Shown here in pieces: positions 9,180-18,952 of a stretch of DNA of 64,000 nucleotides. How positions within the stretch are numbered: position 1 is the stretch's first letter; every line of letters begins with the position of its first letter. The position numbers and the translations under genes are program-made. This DNA comes from Buttiauxella agrestis ATCC 33320. GTDB taxonomy: Bacteria > Pseudomonadota > Gammaproteobacteria > Enterobacterales > Enterobacteriaceae. Where the stretch lies: NCBI GenBank assembly GCA_024169445.1, contig JALKFA010000001.1, positions 4,588,001 to 4,652,000 of the forward strand, in the 5' to 3' direction. The notes under the pieces are model-generated. The model saw only the letters and a list, made by a program, of their open reading frames with translations. It had not been told where the DNA came from and ran no database searches.

Positions 9180-10946
9180 TTAATAAGTACGCACTTTCGG
9201 CGGGAATGCCGGACGCAGTTTCGGTTGCATGTTGACCTCACGGCGCGTCATGCTTTCCGACTCAGGCAAATACAAGCTGTGGCACAGCCAGTTCGCATCG
9301 TCACGGTCCGGATAGTCGAAGCGGCTATGTGCGCCACGGCTTTCGGTGCGGAAGTTAGCGGAAACAGCGGTAGCAAAAGCGGTTTCCATCAGGTTATCCA
9401 GTTCCAGGCACTCAACACGCTGGGTGTTGAACTCGCTTGAAGTGTCATCCAGACGGGCATTTTTCAGGCGTTCGCGGATGAGTTTCAGTTGCTCAAGGCC
9501 TTTCGCCATCGCATCACCTTCACGGAATACCGAGAAGTTATGCTGCATACATTCCTGAAGCGCTTTGCGGATTTGCACGGGATCTTCACCGTCACGGTTG
9601 TTGTTCCAGCGGTTCAGGCGTTCCAGAGCGACATTAATTTCGTCTTCGCTGGCATCACGCAGTTCGCCTTGCTCAGCGATACACTCCAGCAGATGCAGGC
9701 CAGCTGCACGACCAAACACCACCAGATCCAGCAGCGAGTTACCGCCCAGACGGTTAGCACCGTGAACCGATACGCAGGCAATTTCACCTACTGCAAACAG
9801 GCCCGGAATGACGACGTCTTCGCCCTGCTCGTTCACCGTCAGTGCCTGACCAGTCACTTTGGTCGGAACGCCGCCCATCATGTAGTGGCAAGTTGGGATA
9901 ACCGGAATCGGTTCTTTAACCGGGTCAACGTGTGCAAAGGTACGCGAAAGCTCAAGGATACCCGGCAGACGAGATTCCAGAACTTCTTTACCCAGGTGGT
10001 CGAGTTTCAGTTTAGCGTGTGGACCCCATGGGCCATCGCAACCGCGACCTTCACGGATTTCAATCATGATGGAACGCGCAACAACGTCACGGCCCGCCAG
10101 GTCTTTGGCGTTTGGCGCATAACGCTCCATGAAACGCTCGCCGTGTTTGTTCAGCAGATAACCGCCTTCACCACGGCAACCTTCTGTGACCAGTACACCT
10201 GCGCCAGCAATGCCGGTTGGGTGGAACTGCCACATTTCCATATCTTGTACTGGCACGCCTGCACGCAGCGCCATGCCAACACCGTCACCGGTATTAATGT
10301 GCGCGTTAGTGGTGGACTGATAAATACGGCCCGCACCACCGGTTGCCAGAATGGTCGCTTTCGCTTTGAAGTACACCACTTCGCCGGTTTCGATACACAG
10401 CGCGGTAGTACCGACCACAGCGCCATCGGCGTTTTTCACCAGATCAAGCGCATACCATTCGGAGAAGATCGTGGTTTTGTTTTTCAGGTTTTGTTGATAC
10501 AGCGTGTGCAACAGTGCGTGACCGGTACGGTCAGCCGCAGCCGCTGTACGTGCCGCTTGCTCGCCGCCGAAGTTTTTCGACTGGCCACCAAACGGACGCT
10601 GGTAAATAGTGCCATCATCAAGACGGGAGAACGGCAGACCCATGTGCTCCAGTTCCAGAATCGCTTCCGGGCCGGTTTTGCACATATATTCAATGGCGTC
10701 CTGGTCACCGATGTAATCGGAACCTTTTACCGTGTCATACATATGCCATTCCCAGTTGTCTTCGTGGGTATTACCGAGTGCTACGGTAATACCACCCTGC
10801 GCAGACACGGTATGGGAACGGGTTGGGAAAACTTTGGACAGTAAGGCGCAAGTTTGGCCTGACTGGGAGATTTGCAATGCGGCGCGCATACCTGCACCAC
10901 CCGCACCGACAACAACTGCATCAAACTCTCTGACCGGTAACTTCAT
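9180..10946 (-). CDS. sdhA: SdhA, succinate dehydrogenase flavoprotein subunit
   Basis: 588 residues from ATG at 10946 ([10 protein letters not shown]), the E. coli length; the longer upstream frame is not used. An N-terminal dinucleotide fold ([11 protein letters not shown]) and the covalent-FAD histidine H45 in [11 protein letters not shown] are present. The substrate-site segments [21 protein letters not shown] and TCHYMMGG are intact. It oxidises succinate to fumarate as part of complex II. Its start codon overlaps the sdhD stop by one base. Confidence 0.98.
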   Translation of the reverse strand: MKLPVREFDAVVVGAGGAGMRAALQISQSGQTCALLSKVFPTRSHTVSAQGGITVALGNTHEDNWEWHMYDTVKGSDYIGDQDAIEYMCKTGPEAILELEHMGLPFSRLDDGTIYQRPFGGQSKNFGGEQAARTAAAADRTGHALLHTLYQQNLKNKTTIFSEWYALDLVKNADGAVVGTTALCIETGEVVYFKAKATILATGGAGRIYQSTTNAHINTGDGVGMALRAGVPVQDMEMWQFHPTGIAGAGVLVTEGCRGEGGYLLNKHGERFMERYAPNAKDLAGRDVVARSIMIEIREGRGCDGPWGPHAKLKLDHLGKEVLESRLPGILELSRTFAHVDPVKEPIPVIPTCHYMMGGVPTKVTGQALTVNEQGEDVVIPGLFAVGEIACVSVHGANRLGGNSLLDLVVFGRAAGLHLLECIAEQGELRDASEDEINVALERLNRWNNNRDGEDPVQIRKALQECMQHNFSVFREGDAMAKGLEQLKLIRERLKNARLDDTSSEFNTQRVECLELDNLMETAFATAVSANFRTESRGAHSRFDYPDRDDANWLCHSLYLPESESMTRREVNMQPKLRPAFPPKVRTY

Positions 10947-11293
10947 TACACACCCCACACCACAACGAATCCATAAATGACGTAAACCAACAGTGCAACA
11001 ACAATCAGCAGTTGCAGCCCAAGGCGAATCGCCACTGGTTTAACGTAGTCGGTCAACACCTGCCACATGCCAATCCAGGCATGGATCAAAATCGAGAACA
11101 ATGTCAGCAGGGTGAACACTTTGGTGAAGGCGGAGCCGAAGAAGCCACTCCAGACCTCGTAGGTTAAATCGCCAGCGGTGGCGAAGAACCCAATCATATA
11201 AATGATGTACAGGGTGATTACGATGGCGGATGCACGAACCAGAATATAGTCATGCACACCATTGCGACCCAATGCGGAGGCATTGCTTACCAT
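10946..11293 (-). CDS. sdhD: SdhD, succinate dehydrogenase membrane anchor subunit
   Basis: 115 residues from ATG at 11293 ([16 protein letters not shown]), the family length. Three hydrophobic segments anchor complex II. The haem b ligand H71 in [10 protein letters not shown] is in place, and [10 protein letters not shown] follows at the quinone side. The start overlaps the end of sdhC by 7 bp (ATGGTAA), as in E. coli, and the stop overlaps the sdhA start. Confidence 0.97.
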   Translation of the reverse strand: MVSNASALGRNGVHDYILVRASAIVITLYIIYMIGFFATAGDLTYEVWSGFFGSAFTKVFTLLTLFSILIHAWIGMWQVLTDYVKPVAIRLGLQLLIVVALLVYVIYGFVVVWGV

Positions 11294-11676
11294 ACGAGGA
11301 CTCCTGCGAGAAGTGAAAGCACGACAGTAATAACAAAGGAAATCATCGCGGATCGTTTGCCCGCTATCAGGGTTTCTTCCAGCAAACCGGTGTCCATCAT
11401 GATGTGGCGAATACCCACAACAACGTGATAAGCCAGTGCTGTGAGGATGCCCCACATAATGAATTTAACAAAGAAGCTGCCCATTATTGCTGACGCAACA
11501 AGGAAGCCTTCTGGAGACGAGAGTGACTGGCCTAACAACCACAGTAGGATGCCTACAGCCACAAAGGTGATCACGCCGGATACACGATGGAGGATGGAAG
11601 CGATTGCAGTGACGGGGAACCTCATTGTAGTGAGATCGAGGTTTACAGGTCTTTCTTTTTTCGCATTTTTTATCAT
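11287..11676 (-). CDS. sdhC: SdhC, succinate dehydrogenase cytochrome b556 subunit
   Basis: 129 residues from ATG at 11676 ([15 protein letters not shown]), the E. coli length; an upstream frame starting MWALF is not supported by homologues. Three transmembrane helices are present, with the haem ligand H84 in [11 protein letters not shown] and the quinone-site segment SILHRVSG near residues 27-34. It is the first gene of the sdhCDAB-sucABCD operon. Confidence 0.97.
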   Translation of the reverse strand: MIKNAKKERPVNLDLTTMRFPVTAIASILHRVSGVITFVAVGILLWLLGQSLSSPEGFLVASAIMGSFFVKFIMWGILTALAYHVVVGIRHIMMDTGLLEETLIAGKRSAMISFVITVVLSLLAGVLVW

Positions 11677-11917
11677 GAATAGCGCCCACATGCTGTTCTT
11701 ATTGTTTCCTTCCTCCGGGTCTGCAGGCGGGGTCAGACAGCGTGAACTTTCTATAACTGTGCGTCATGCAAAAACAGCTACATCCAGATGCCAAAAAACT
11801 GGCTACAACGCTGGGTGGCTCCCGGTGGCAGGGTATTCCGGAGACCTGGCGGCAGTATAGGCGCTTCACAAATTCATTACAATTAACCTACATATAGTTT
11901 GAAGGGTTTTAGTCGGA

Positions 11918-11937
11918 ACAGTGAGCAGGATCACGAT
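11918..11937. promoter_or_regulatory. Candidate CRP site upstream of sdhC
   Basis: The minus strand reads CGTGA-N6-TCACT at 11920-11935, close to the CRP consensus TGTGA-N6-TCACA. It lies 242-261 bp upstream of the sdhC start, where the sdh promoter is expected from the long leader known in E. coli. CRP activation of sdh is established in E. coli; use of this exact site is inferred. Confidence 0.65.
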
Positions 11938-11992
11938 AACAACATTATTTTAAATTTTAATCATCTGATTTGACAAAAGTTAAACATTATTG

Positions 11993-12022
11993 TTACAAAC
12001 GGAGCCAGAAAAGCCGTATAAT
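11993..12022 (+). promoter_or_regulatory. Candidate sigma-70 promoter of gltA
   Basis: TTACAA (11993-11998) and a perfect TATAAT (12017-12022) are separated by 18 bp. The expected start near 12029 lies about 305 bp upstream of the gltA ATG, which agrees with the long leader of the major E. coli gltA transcript. Confidence 0.7.
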
Positions 12023-12333
12023 TCGTAAAAGTTATAGGGTCAGCCTTTCACCTGATAATAAGTTATGTAACAGTGTGTCAGTCTTGACCCAGTCAATTAG
12101 GACGGTTATTAGTGGTATACAGGTTTGAATGATATGGACTGCTAACACCTTGATTTGCTGATTTTTCGCCTGCGTGGCATATGTTACCTGCAAGCGCCCA
12201 TCGCTCTGTACCCTGGCAGTACACAATCAAAACAGAGCCACGAGCGAACAAAAAACGGGTAACGAACACGATGTGTTTGAACGCAAATCAGGTATCCCGC
12301 AGTCTGATAAAATGAGGCGCTAAGGAGACCGTA

Positions 12334-13620
12334 ATGGCTGATAAGAAAGCAACTCTCACCTACAACGGTGATGATGCTCTGGAACTGAATGTGCTAAAAG
12401 GCACACTCGGCCAGGATGTAATTGATATTCGTAGTCTTGGTTCTAAAGGTGTGTTTACTTTTGACCCGGGTTTCACCTCTACGGCATCATGTGAGTCAAA
12501 AATCACCTTTATCGACGGTGATGAAGGCATCTTGTTGCACCGTGGTTTCCCAATCGATCAGTTGGCAACCCACTCCAATTATCTGGAAGTCTGCTATATC
12601 CTGCTGAACGGCGAAAAACCGACTCAGGAACAATACGAAGAATTCAAAACTACCGTTACCCGTCACACCATGATCCACGAACAAATCACCCGTTTGTTCC
12701 ACGGTTTCCGTCGTGACTCCCATCCGATGGCGGTAATGTGTGGTGTAACCGGCGCGCTGGCTGCGTTTTACCATGACTCCATGGACGTGAATAACCCACG
12801 CCACCGTGAGATAGCCGCGTTCCGTCTGCTGTCCAAAATGCCAACGATGGCAGCAATGTGTTACAAATATTCTATTGGCCAGCCGTTCGTTTATCCACGT
12901 AACGACCTGTCCTACTCCGGTAACTTCCTGAACATGATGTTCTCCACGCCGTGCGAGAAATACGAAGTTAACCCGATTCTTGAGCGCGCAATGGACCGTA
13001 TTCTGATCCTGCACGCCGACCACGAGCAAAACGCCTCTACTTCTACCGTCCGTACCGCAGGCTCTTCTGGCGCTAACCCGTTCGCCTGTATTGCTGCCGG
13101 TATCGCATCCCTGTGGGGGCCAGCACACGGTGGTGCTAACGAAGCTGCACTGAAAATGCTCGAAGAAATCAGCAGCGTTGAGCACATTCCAGAATTCATC
13201 CGTCGCGCGAAAGACAAAAATGACTCTTTCCGCCTGATGGGCTTTGGTCACCGCGTGTACAAAAACTACGACCCGCGTGCCACTGTAATGCGTGAAACCT
13301 GCCATGAAGTTCTCAAAGAGCTGAATCTGAAAGATAACAGCCTGCTGGAAGTGGCGATGGAGCTTGAGCATATCGCGCTTAACGACCCGTACTTCATCGA
13401 GAAGAAACTCTACCCGAACGTGGACTTCTACTCAGGCATTATCTTGAAAGCAATGGGTATTCCATCGTCCATGTTTACCGTTATCTTCGCGATGGCGCGT
13501 ACCGTTGGCTGGATTGCTCACTGGAACGAAATGCATGATGACGGCATTAAAATTGCCCGCCCACGTCAGTTGTATACTGGCTACGCGCAGCGTGATTTCG
13601 AATCTGATTTGAAAAAATAA
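12334..13620 (+). CDS. gltA: GltA, citrate synthase (type II, NADH-sensitive)
   Basis: 428 residues (E. coli 427). It condenses oxaloacetate and acetyl-CoA to citrate in the cytoplasm. The catalytic segments are intact: [28 protein letters not shown] and NVDFYSG, which carry the two active-site histidines and the aspartate. The N-terminal domain of about 50 residues with [16 protein letters not shown] is the extension typical of hexameric Gram-negative enzymes regulated by NADH. The ATG follows TAAGGAGACCGTA, a strong ribosome binding site. Divergent from sdhC. Confidence 0.98.
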   Translation: MADKKATLTYNGDDALELNVLKGTLGQDVIDIRSLGSKGVFTFDPGFTSTASCESKITFIDGDEGILLHRGFPIDQLATHSNYLEVCYILLNGEKPTQEQYEEFKTTVTRHTMIHEQITRLFHGFRRDSHPMAVMCGVTGALAAFYHDSMDVNNPRHREIAAFRLLSKMPTMAAMCYKYSIGQPFVYPRNDLSYSGNFLNMMFSTPCEKYEVNPILERAMDRILILHADHEQNASTSTVRTAGSSGANPFACIAAGIASLWGPAHGGANEAALKMLEEISSVEHIPEFIRRAKDKNDSFRLMGFGHRVYKNYDPRATVMRETCHEVLKELNLKDNSLLEVAMELEHIALNDPYFIEKKLYPNVDFYSGIILKAMGIPSSMFTVIFAMARTVGWIAHWNEMHDDGIKIARPRQLYTGYAQRDFESDLKK

Positions 13621-13636
13621 GTTCGATGCAGGAAAC

Positions 13637-13664
13637 AAAAACGCGCCAATCGGCGCGTTTTTTT
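13637..13664. terminator. Bidirectional terminator between gltA and the lipoprotein gene
   Basis: A 7-bp stem ACGCGCC / GGCGCGT with loop AATC is flanked by A residues on the left and seven T residues on the right. It lies between convergent genes and can serve both: gltA on the plus strand and the lipoprotein gene on the minus strand. Confidence 0.9.
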
Positions 13665-13735
13665 ATGCTTAAAACTGCTGGCATCCCCATGTTTTACATG
13701 GACTTTGTCTTTTCGGAGCGGGGAGTTGGCCAGCA

Positions 13736-14263
13736 TTATACCTGCGGCGTTTCCGGCGTTACTACTGGTGCAGCAGGTGCTTCAGCTTGCGCCGGTTCGG
13801 CAGTGACTGGGGCTTCAATTTGCTGCGGCATAACCGGAACGGGTTCTGCGGGAATCGATTCTGACTTCGGTTGCGGAACCGGGGTTGCGGCACGGACGAT
13901 AAATATCGGTTTGCCGTTCGTAACAGAATAGGTCACATGGCTGATAACATCGCGCGATGACGACACTTCGACAGGCGCTATGGTCACACGGCCAATCAGC
14001 GTACGGGCATAGCCGCCGACTTTGTGTTTGCCCTCTGGAAGTTGTACCTCAAGGCTCTCACCCGTCCCCAGCACACCGGCATCCTTGTTATCAATGGTCA
14101 CGTGTATAGCGGTGCCATCGTCGGTTTTTGTCGGGATATGCGTCACGGTCACCCGCGAGGAGCCGAAATCAAATGCTGGCGCCGGGTCGGTGCTTTTCGA
14201 TTTTGCACACCCTGTCAGGGCTAAAACGGCTGCCACGGCAGCAATGGCGAAACGATAACTCAT
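13736..14263 (-). CDS. Putative outer-membrane lipoprotein of unknown function
   Basis: 175 residues from ATG at 14263, preceded by AAAGGAAG; the frame is open further upstream, but only this start gives a lipoprotein signal. Residues 1-18 are a signal peptide and the lipobox LTGC gives acylated C19. Residue +2 is Ala, so sorting to the outer membrane is expected. Residues of about 30-135 look like a compact beta-rich domain (GTAIHVTIDNKDAGVLGTGE, LPEGKHKVGG), reminiscent of PEGA-like modules. The last 45 residues are rich in P, A, E and V. I do not recognise the family. It sits where E. coli carries abrB and the ybgOPQD fimbrial genes. Confidence 0.75.
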   Translation of the reverse strand: MSYRFAIAAVAAVLALTGCAKSKSTDPAPAFDFGSSRVTVTHIPTKTDDGTAIHVTIDNKDAGVLGTGESLEVQLPEGKHKVGGYARTLIGRVTIAPVEVSSSRDVISHVTYSVTNGKPIFIVRAATPVPQPKSESIPAEPVPVMPQQIEAPVTAEPAQAEAPAAPVVTPETPQV

Positions 14264-14355
14264 GGTGCAACATCTTCCTTTAAGACTTTTTTGTGATCTG
14301 CGTCTCAATATACTCGATTTCCATCCTATGAAATAAACGCAATCTTCAGGATTCT

Positions 14356-15147
14356 TTAATGCTGGCAGCCAGGGCACCAATAAAACGGCCTCGAAGAGAG
14401 CATCGTTTTCTCGATTACCCCACCGCAGCGCCCGCATTTCTCCCCTGCCCGATGAAAAACCTTGAAGCTGAAAATCGCCCCATGGTGTTTGTTTTCATCC
14501 ACAGTGCCACGCGTGTTGTATGAAAACCGTGGAATATCCAGCAGCGCGTAAGACAGTTTTTCGAGTTGTTCAGGGGTTAAATCCTGTGCTTTATGATGCG
14601 CCAGTAACCCAACGGCCCAGAGAATTTCAACCCGCAGGTAGTTTCCCAAACCCGCCAGAAAAGCCTGGTCCAACAGAAGACCACTAAACTGCCGCTTACG
14701 AAAGCGTGCCGACAATAAACGATCTTTTACCTGCTGTGGCGTCAGCGTCATATCAAGCACATCCGGCCCCACACGCAGCAAGAAAGGATGGTTCGATAGC
14801 TGATTTGCATCGAGCATTTCGATATCTGACGCGCTGTAGAGCAGAATAGCTTTATCCGCAGTCTGTAATTTCACGCGTAAGATTCGTGTGGTTTGCGGCA
14901 TTTCACCGGCATTAACCACGCGCCATACCCCATAAAGCTGATTGTGGCTGTACAGGGTTAAGCCACTGGAAAAGTGTGTCAGTAAGGCTTTGCCGCGCGT
15001 TTCTATCCGCGCGACTTTTTGACCAACCAACTCAGTTTCAAACGCCTTCAGTTCCGGAAACGCAAACCAGGCACCCGTTAACGGTTTTCCTAAAACGGCG
15101 TCCTCGAGTTTATCTGCTGCGCGCCGGATTTCTGGGCCTTCTGGCAT
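14356..15147 (-). CDS. nei: Nei, endonuclease VIII (oxidised-pyrimidine DNA glycosylase/AP lyase)
   Basis: 263 residues from ATG at 15147, the E. coli length; a preceding in-frame GTG is not used, because mature Nei must begin with Pro. The catalytic N-terminus is P2-E3 ([10 protein letters not shown]). The conserved lysine K53 is in ETRGKALL, and QLYGVWRV and the helix-two-turn-helix ([14 protein letters not shown]) follow. A C-terminal C4 zinc finger is formed by CGRCGG and CPGC. It removes oxidised pyrimidines. It lies 17 bp after pxpC; in E. coli pxpA is between them. Confidence 0.97.
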   Translation of the reverse strand: MPEGPEIRRAADKLEDAVLGKPLTGAWFAFPELKAFETELVGQKVARIETRGKALLTHFSSGLTLYSHNQLYGVWRVVNAGEMPQTTRILRVKLQTADKAILLYSASDIEMLDANQLSNHPFLLRVGPDVLDMTLTPQQVKDRLLSARFRKRQFSGLLLDQAFLAGLGNYLRVEILWAVGLLAHHKAQDLTPEQLEKLSYALLDIPRFSYNTRGTVDENKHHGAIFSFKVFHRAGEKCGRCGGVIEKTMLSSRPFYWCPGCQH

Positions 15148-15164
15148 CACATCATCCTTAATAA

Positions 15165-16097
15165 TCAGTCTTCGTTATTCAGCCGCCAGGCCAACTGTTC
15201 AAGATAGATTTGCTGTTCGCGTCGTGCTTTGAGCGCCTCTTCCAGAGTGCAGTGCACAAAATGGATCGGTTCACCAAGCCGTAATTGTGCCAGATTAAAC
15301 ATATCCGCTTCGATAACACAGGCAATCCTTGGATAGCCACCTGTGGTCTGCGCATCATTCATCAATACGATGGGCTGACCGTTATGGGGGACTTGAACCA
15401 CTCCCGGCAACAGCCCGTGTGACAGCAATTCGCGGTCGGTGGTGCGCTCCAGACGCTGCCCCTGCAAGCGATAACCCATCCGGTTACTTTGCGGGCTTAG
15501 CTGCCATGGTAAACGCCAGAACGCATCCTGCGAGGTTTGCGTAAACTCGTGATATTCCGGCCCTTCCAGTGCGCGTATGCGGTTTCCCCACAGCAGTTGC
15601 TTCACCCCACGCGCTTCGCGGAAATGCCGCGTTGCAGGCAGCTGTGGGATTTCATCGCCATCTTTAATTAACCGCCCTTCCAGACCGCCAACCTGTGCTT
15701 TCAAATCGGTGCTGTAAGAACCCAGCACTTCAGGAATATCTAACCCGCCCGCCACAGCAAGATAGCTTCGCATCCCACGTTCCGGTGCTTTCAGGCGTAG
15801 TTGTTGGCCTGCTTTCACTGCCAGGCGCCAGCCTGTCCACACGGCATGACCATCCAGCTCAGCGTGGCAACCTGCCCCGGTTAAGGCAAACCAACCATCC
15901 TGAGTGAATTCAATGACACAATTGCCCAGGGTGATTTCTAGCGCCGCACTTTCTGGTGCATTGCCCACCAGTAAATTCGCCATTTGCAGTGCCGGCGCAT
16001 CCAACGCACCACAACGGCTCACGCCCAATTGCCGATAACCATAACGTCCGGTGTCCTGCACCGACATGTGCATTCCTGCACGAATTATTTTCAGCAC
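15165..16097 (-). CDS. pxpC: PxpC, 5-oxoprolinase subunit C
   Basis: 310 residues, matching E. coli YbgK. It is a cyclophilin-like carboxyltransferase-domain protein ([20 protein letters not shown] at residues 11-30; [16 protein letters not shown]-type segment near 245-260). With PxpB and PxpA it forms ATP-dependent 5-oxoprolinase, which opens pyroglutamate to glutamate. It overlaps pxpB by 7 bp. The pxpA gene, which normally follows, is missing here. Confidence 0.95.
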   Translation of the reverse strand: MLKIIRAGMHMSVQDTGRYGYRQLGVSRCGALDAPALQMANLLVGNAPESAALEITLGNCVIEFTQDGWFALTGAGCHAELDGHAVWTGWRLAVKAGQQLRLKAPERGMRSYLAVAGGLDIPEVLGSYSTDLKAQVGGLEGRLIKDGDEIPQLPATRHFREARGVKQLLWGNRIRALEGPEYHEFTQTSQDAFWRLPWQLSPQSNRMGYRLQGQRLERTTDRELLSHGLLPGVVQVPHNGQPIVLMNDAQTTGGYPRIACVIEADMFNLAQLRLGEPIHFVHCTLEEALKARREQQIYLEQLAWRLNNED

Positions 16098-16747
16098 ACA
16101 CCCTCCTTTTGAGGCACGAAGCGTACAGTATCACCCGGCGTTAACAACGTTGGCATTTCAGCTGTCGGATTGAATAATTGCACCGGGGTCTGGCCGATAA
16201 GCTGCCATCCACCCGGTGTCGCGAGCGGATAAATCCCTGTCTGGCTGCCACCAATCCCCACCGAACCGGCAGGAACGATCAAACGCGGTTCAGCACGACG
16301 CGGAGTCTCAAGCTTTTGTGCCAGACCGCCGAGATAGGCGAAACCAGGCTGGAAGCCAAGGAAGTAGACGATGTAGTCAACCGAGGAGTGCAACTCCACA
16401 ACCTGACGCGGCGATAATCCACAATGCCCGGCCACTTCGTCGAGATCAGGGCCGAAACTGCCGCCATAAATCACCGGGATCTCAATGCGCCTGGATTCCG
16501 GTACCATCGCCTCACTCTCTTCCCACCAGCGCTGAATCCGCTCAATGCCATCCAGTGCCAGGCTTTGTGGTTCACGCAGAACCACAGTGATGTTGTTCAT
16601 CCCAGGAATCACTTCCGAAACCGCTGGTGATTCCAATAGTCGTTGAGTTAATCCCCAGATGCGTTGCTGACTTTCTAGCGATAAAGGGGGTTCCAGCTCA
16701 AGAACCACTGCGCTTTCGCCTAACAGATAACACCGTGCTCTTTGCAC
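16091..16747 (-). CDS. pxpB: PxpB, 5-oxoprolinase subunit B
   Basis: 218 residues, matching E. coli YbgJ. It is an allophanate-hydrolase subunit 1-like protein with the conserved segments [35 protein letters not shown] and [11 protein letters not shown]. It is the partner of PxpC in the oxoprolinase complex. The stop overlaps the pxpC start by 7 bp, and the gene follows ybgI after 20 bp, so ybgI-pxpB-pxpC form one unit. Confidence 0.95.
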   Translation of the reverse strand: MQRARCYLLGESAVVLELEPPLSLESQQRIWGLTQRLLESPAVSEVIPGMNNITVVLREPQSLALDGIERIQRWWEESEAMVPESRRIEIPVIYGGSFGPDLDEVAGHCGLSPRQVVELHSSVDYIVYFLGFQPGFAYLGGLAQKLETPRRAEPRLIVPAGSVGIGGSQTGIYPLATPGGWQLIGQTPVQLFNPTAEMPTLLTPGDTVRFVPQKEGVC

Positions 16748-16767
16748 TTTTGCTCCTTGGTTTGGCG

Positions 16768-17511
16768 CTATGCCGGATTAGGGATATCGATAAAGGTTAC
16801 GTCCAAATCTGTTTCGCTATTCAGCCAGTCACTCAGTGCCTGAATGCCGCCGCGTTCAGTGGCGTGATGCCCGGCCGCATAGAAATGCAGACCCTGTTCG
16901 CGTGCCGAATGGATCGTTTGTTCGGACACTTCGCCAGTGATAAACGCATCAACACCGAAACGAGCCGCACTATCGATAAAGCTTTGCCCACCACCAGTAC
17001 ACCAGGCGACACGGCGAATTTGCTCAGGACCGGTATCACCGCTCCACAGCGGTGTACGCCCAAGGCGCATCTCAATCCATGATGCCAGTTCGACACCGGA
17101 AAGCGGCGTCGGAAACTCACCCCACGGCACCAGCGGCTCAATTTCACCTTTGGTTTCAATCCCCAGCAGCGCCCCGAGTTGCGCGTTGTTGCCAAGCTGT
17201 GGATGAGCATCGAGCGGCAAATGCCAGCCGTAGAGATTGATGTCGTGACTCAGCAACGCTTTCAGGCGATTGCGCTTCATGCCACGAATTACCGGTGACT
17301 CGCCTTTCCAGAAGTAACCGTGGTGAACAATCACCGCATCCGCTTGCTGGCGTATCGCTTCATCTATCAAGGCCTGACTTGCCGTCACGCCAGTGATAAT
17401 TTTGCGCACTTCTTCGCGCCCTTCAACCTGCAAACCATTTGGCGCATAGTCGCTGATTGCGGCGCTGTTGAGTTTCTCGTTAATCAGGCGTTCCAGTTCG
17501 CTATTTTTCAT
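16768..17511 (-). CDS. ybgI: YbgI, NIF3-family dinuclear-metal protein
   Basis: 247 residues from ATG at 17511 ([15 protein letters not shown]), the E. coli length; the frame extends 11 codons further but into the phrB end. NIF3/DUF34 family: metal-binding motifs [18 protein letters not shown] and [11 protein letters not shown] are intact. E. coli YbgI is a toroidal hexamer with a di-metal centre, often labelled GTP cyclohydrolase 1 type 2 homologue; its true substrate is unsettled. It lies 10 bp after phrB; in E. coli dtpD lies between these two genes. Confidence 0.95.
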   Translation of the reverse strand: MKNSELERLINEKLNSAAISDYAPNGLQVEGREEVRKIITGVTASQALIDEAIRQQADAVIVHHGYFWKGESPVIRGMKRNRLKALLSHDINLYGWHLPLDAHPQLGNNAQLGALLGIETKGEIEPLVPWGEFPTPLSGVELASWIEMRLGRTPLWSGDTGPEQIRRVAWCTGGGQSFIDSAARFGVDAFITGEVSEQTIHSAREQGLHFYAAGHHATERGGIQALSDWLNSETDLDVTFIDIPNPA

Positions 17512-17521
17512 TTTCTTTCTC

Positions 17522-18940
17522 TCAAGATTTACGCGCCGCTTCATAAGCCGCTAGTGTCGTTATACGTGCTTGTTTATGGTCAACAATGGGACGGGGATAG
17601 TCCAGCGTCAGTGACTGCTTCTCGGCCCAAACCCATGGGGTATGAATGTGTTTATCAGGCACCCTACTCAGTTCTGGCAACCACTGGCGGATAAATTCAC
17701 CTTTCCCATCGAATCGCTCGCCTTGGGTGGTCGGGTTAAAGATACGAAAATAGGGTGCGGCATCAGTCCCCGTCGAGGCAGCCCACTGCCAGCCACCGTT
17801 GTTTGCGGCCAGATCGCCATCAATCAGTTGTGACATAAAGTAGCGTTCACCCTGCCGCCAGTCGACCAATAAATCTTTGACCAGAAAACTGGCCACCACC
17901 ATTCGTAAGCGGTTGTGCATCCAGCCCGTGGAGCTCAACTGCCGCATCGCCGCATCGACAATTGGAAAACCGGTTCTGCCTTGCTGCCAGGCAACAAACT
18001 GAGCGTCATCTTGTCGCCAGGTGACGTTGTCTGTCCATGAGATAAACGGCTGATGACGGCAAAGTTTTGGGTATGCCACCAGCAAATGGCGATAAAACTC
18101 ACGCCAGATTAACTCGTTTAACCAGACGGCCCCGCCCCCCCCTTCCAGCGCCTGAGGATGCTCTTTCAATAATCTATGCAGGCACTGGCGCGGCGACAAC
18201 ACCCCAACAGCCAAATAAGCCGACAGACGGCTGGTGCCGTCGATGGCGGGAAAATCTCGCTGTTGCGCGTAATCCACGACCGACTGGCGGCAAAACAGGC
18301 GCAACTGGTTAATCGCCTGTTTTTCACCACAGGGGAAAAGATTCGGGTCAATGGGCTGGCACGGGTAATCAAATACGGTGAGTTTTTGTGGTTCAGGCAT
18401 AGTGGTTTTGCGCACTTGCGGCGCTGAAACACATTCAGGCAGACCTTCATTAAGGCGCTTGATAAATGCTCTGCTAAACGGCGTAAACACTTTGTACATC
18501 TCGTGATTACCCGTCGTCACACTACCTGGCGGCAATAAAACGCTGTCATCAAAACCCTGGCAAACCACGCCTGGGGATAACACCTTTTCTACTGCGGCAT
18601 CGCGCTGGCGCTCATTCAGCTCGTATTGATAGTTATAAAAAAACGCGTCCACCTTCTGCGTTTCAGAGAAGTTTTGCAGGAAACCGACGCAGTCATCAAA
18701 ACCATCAGCTTGCCGAACAAACAGCTCAATTCCCCTTTCCGCAAGCGCGGCATGCAAGCTTTGCAAATGCTGCCAGATGAATTCAGCCTGACGAGGCGAC
18801 ATCTCATGTTTACGCCATTGCAGCGGAGTGGCGATAAATATGCCAATCACTCGGGCACCAGGGTCACGGCAGGCCGCTGCCAACGCCAGGTTATCGTTCA
18901 CCCGTAAATCATTGCGAAACCAGACCAAATGCGTGGTCAT
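17522..18940 (-). CDS. phrB: PhrB, deoxyribodipyrimidine photolyase
   Basis: 472 residues, the E. coli length. An N-terminal antenna-binding alpha/beta domain (THLVWFRNDLRVNDN) is followed by the FAD-binding helical domain. In the latter, GRTGFPIVDAAMRQL, STGWMHNRLRMVVASFL and NNGGWQWAASTGTDAAPYFR are the photolyase signatures. It splits cyclobutane pyrimidine dimers with light. It follows ybgA by 12 bp and precedes ybgI. Confidence 0.97.
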   Translation of the reverse strand: MTTHLVWFRNDLRVNDNLALAAACRDPGARVIGIFIATPLQWRKHEMSPRQAEFIWQHLQSLHAALAERGIELFVRQADGFDDCVGFLQNFSETQKVDAFFYNYQYELNERQRDAAVEKVLSPGVVCQGFDDSVLLPPGSVTTGNHEMYKVFTPFSRAFIKRLNEGLPECVSAPQVRKTTMPEPQKLTVFDYPCQPIDPNLFPCGEKQAINQLRLFCRQSVVDYAQQRDFPAIDGTSRLSAYLAVGVLSPRQCLHRLLKEHPQALEGGGGAVWLNELIWREFYRHLLVAYPKLCRHQPFISWTDNVTWRQDDAQFVAWQQGRTGFPIVDAAMRQLSSTGWMHNRLRMVVASFLVKDLLVDWRQGERYFMSQLIDGDLAANNGGWQWAASTGTDAAPYFRIFNPTTQGERFDGKGEFIRQWLPELSRVPDKHIHTPWVWAEKQSLTLDYPRPIVDHKQARITTLAAYEAARKS

Positions 18941-18952
18941 ACAACTCCATGA

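Larger units (their letters stand above)
11677..12333. promoter_or_regulatory. gltA-sdhC divergent regulatory region
   Basis: 657 bp between the first genes of two TCA-cycle units. It is AT-rich and holds no gene. In E. coli this region carries ArcA, CRP and other control sites for both directions. Here a CRP-like site (11918-11937) and a gltA promoter (11993-12022) can be recognised. The TTA-rich stretch at about 11970-11998 (GTTAAACATTATTGTTAC) resembles ArcA-type direct repeats. The roughly 300-nt gltA leader has no obvious terminator or riboswitch. Confidence 0.8.

Noticed and set aside
9489-10844. 451-codon plus-strand frame across sdhA, and similar long antisense frames across sucCD, gltA, ackA and pta
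   Set aside because: All lie opposite conserved core genes and show only shadow composition, rich in H, T, N, F and Q, without family motifs.
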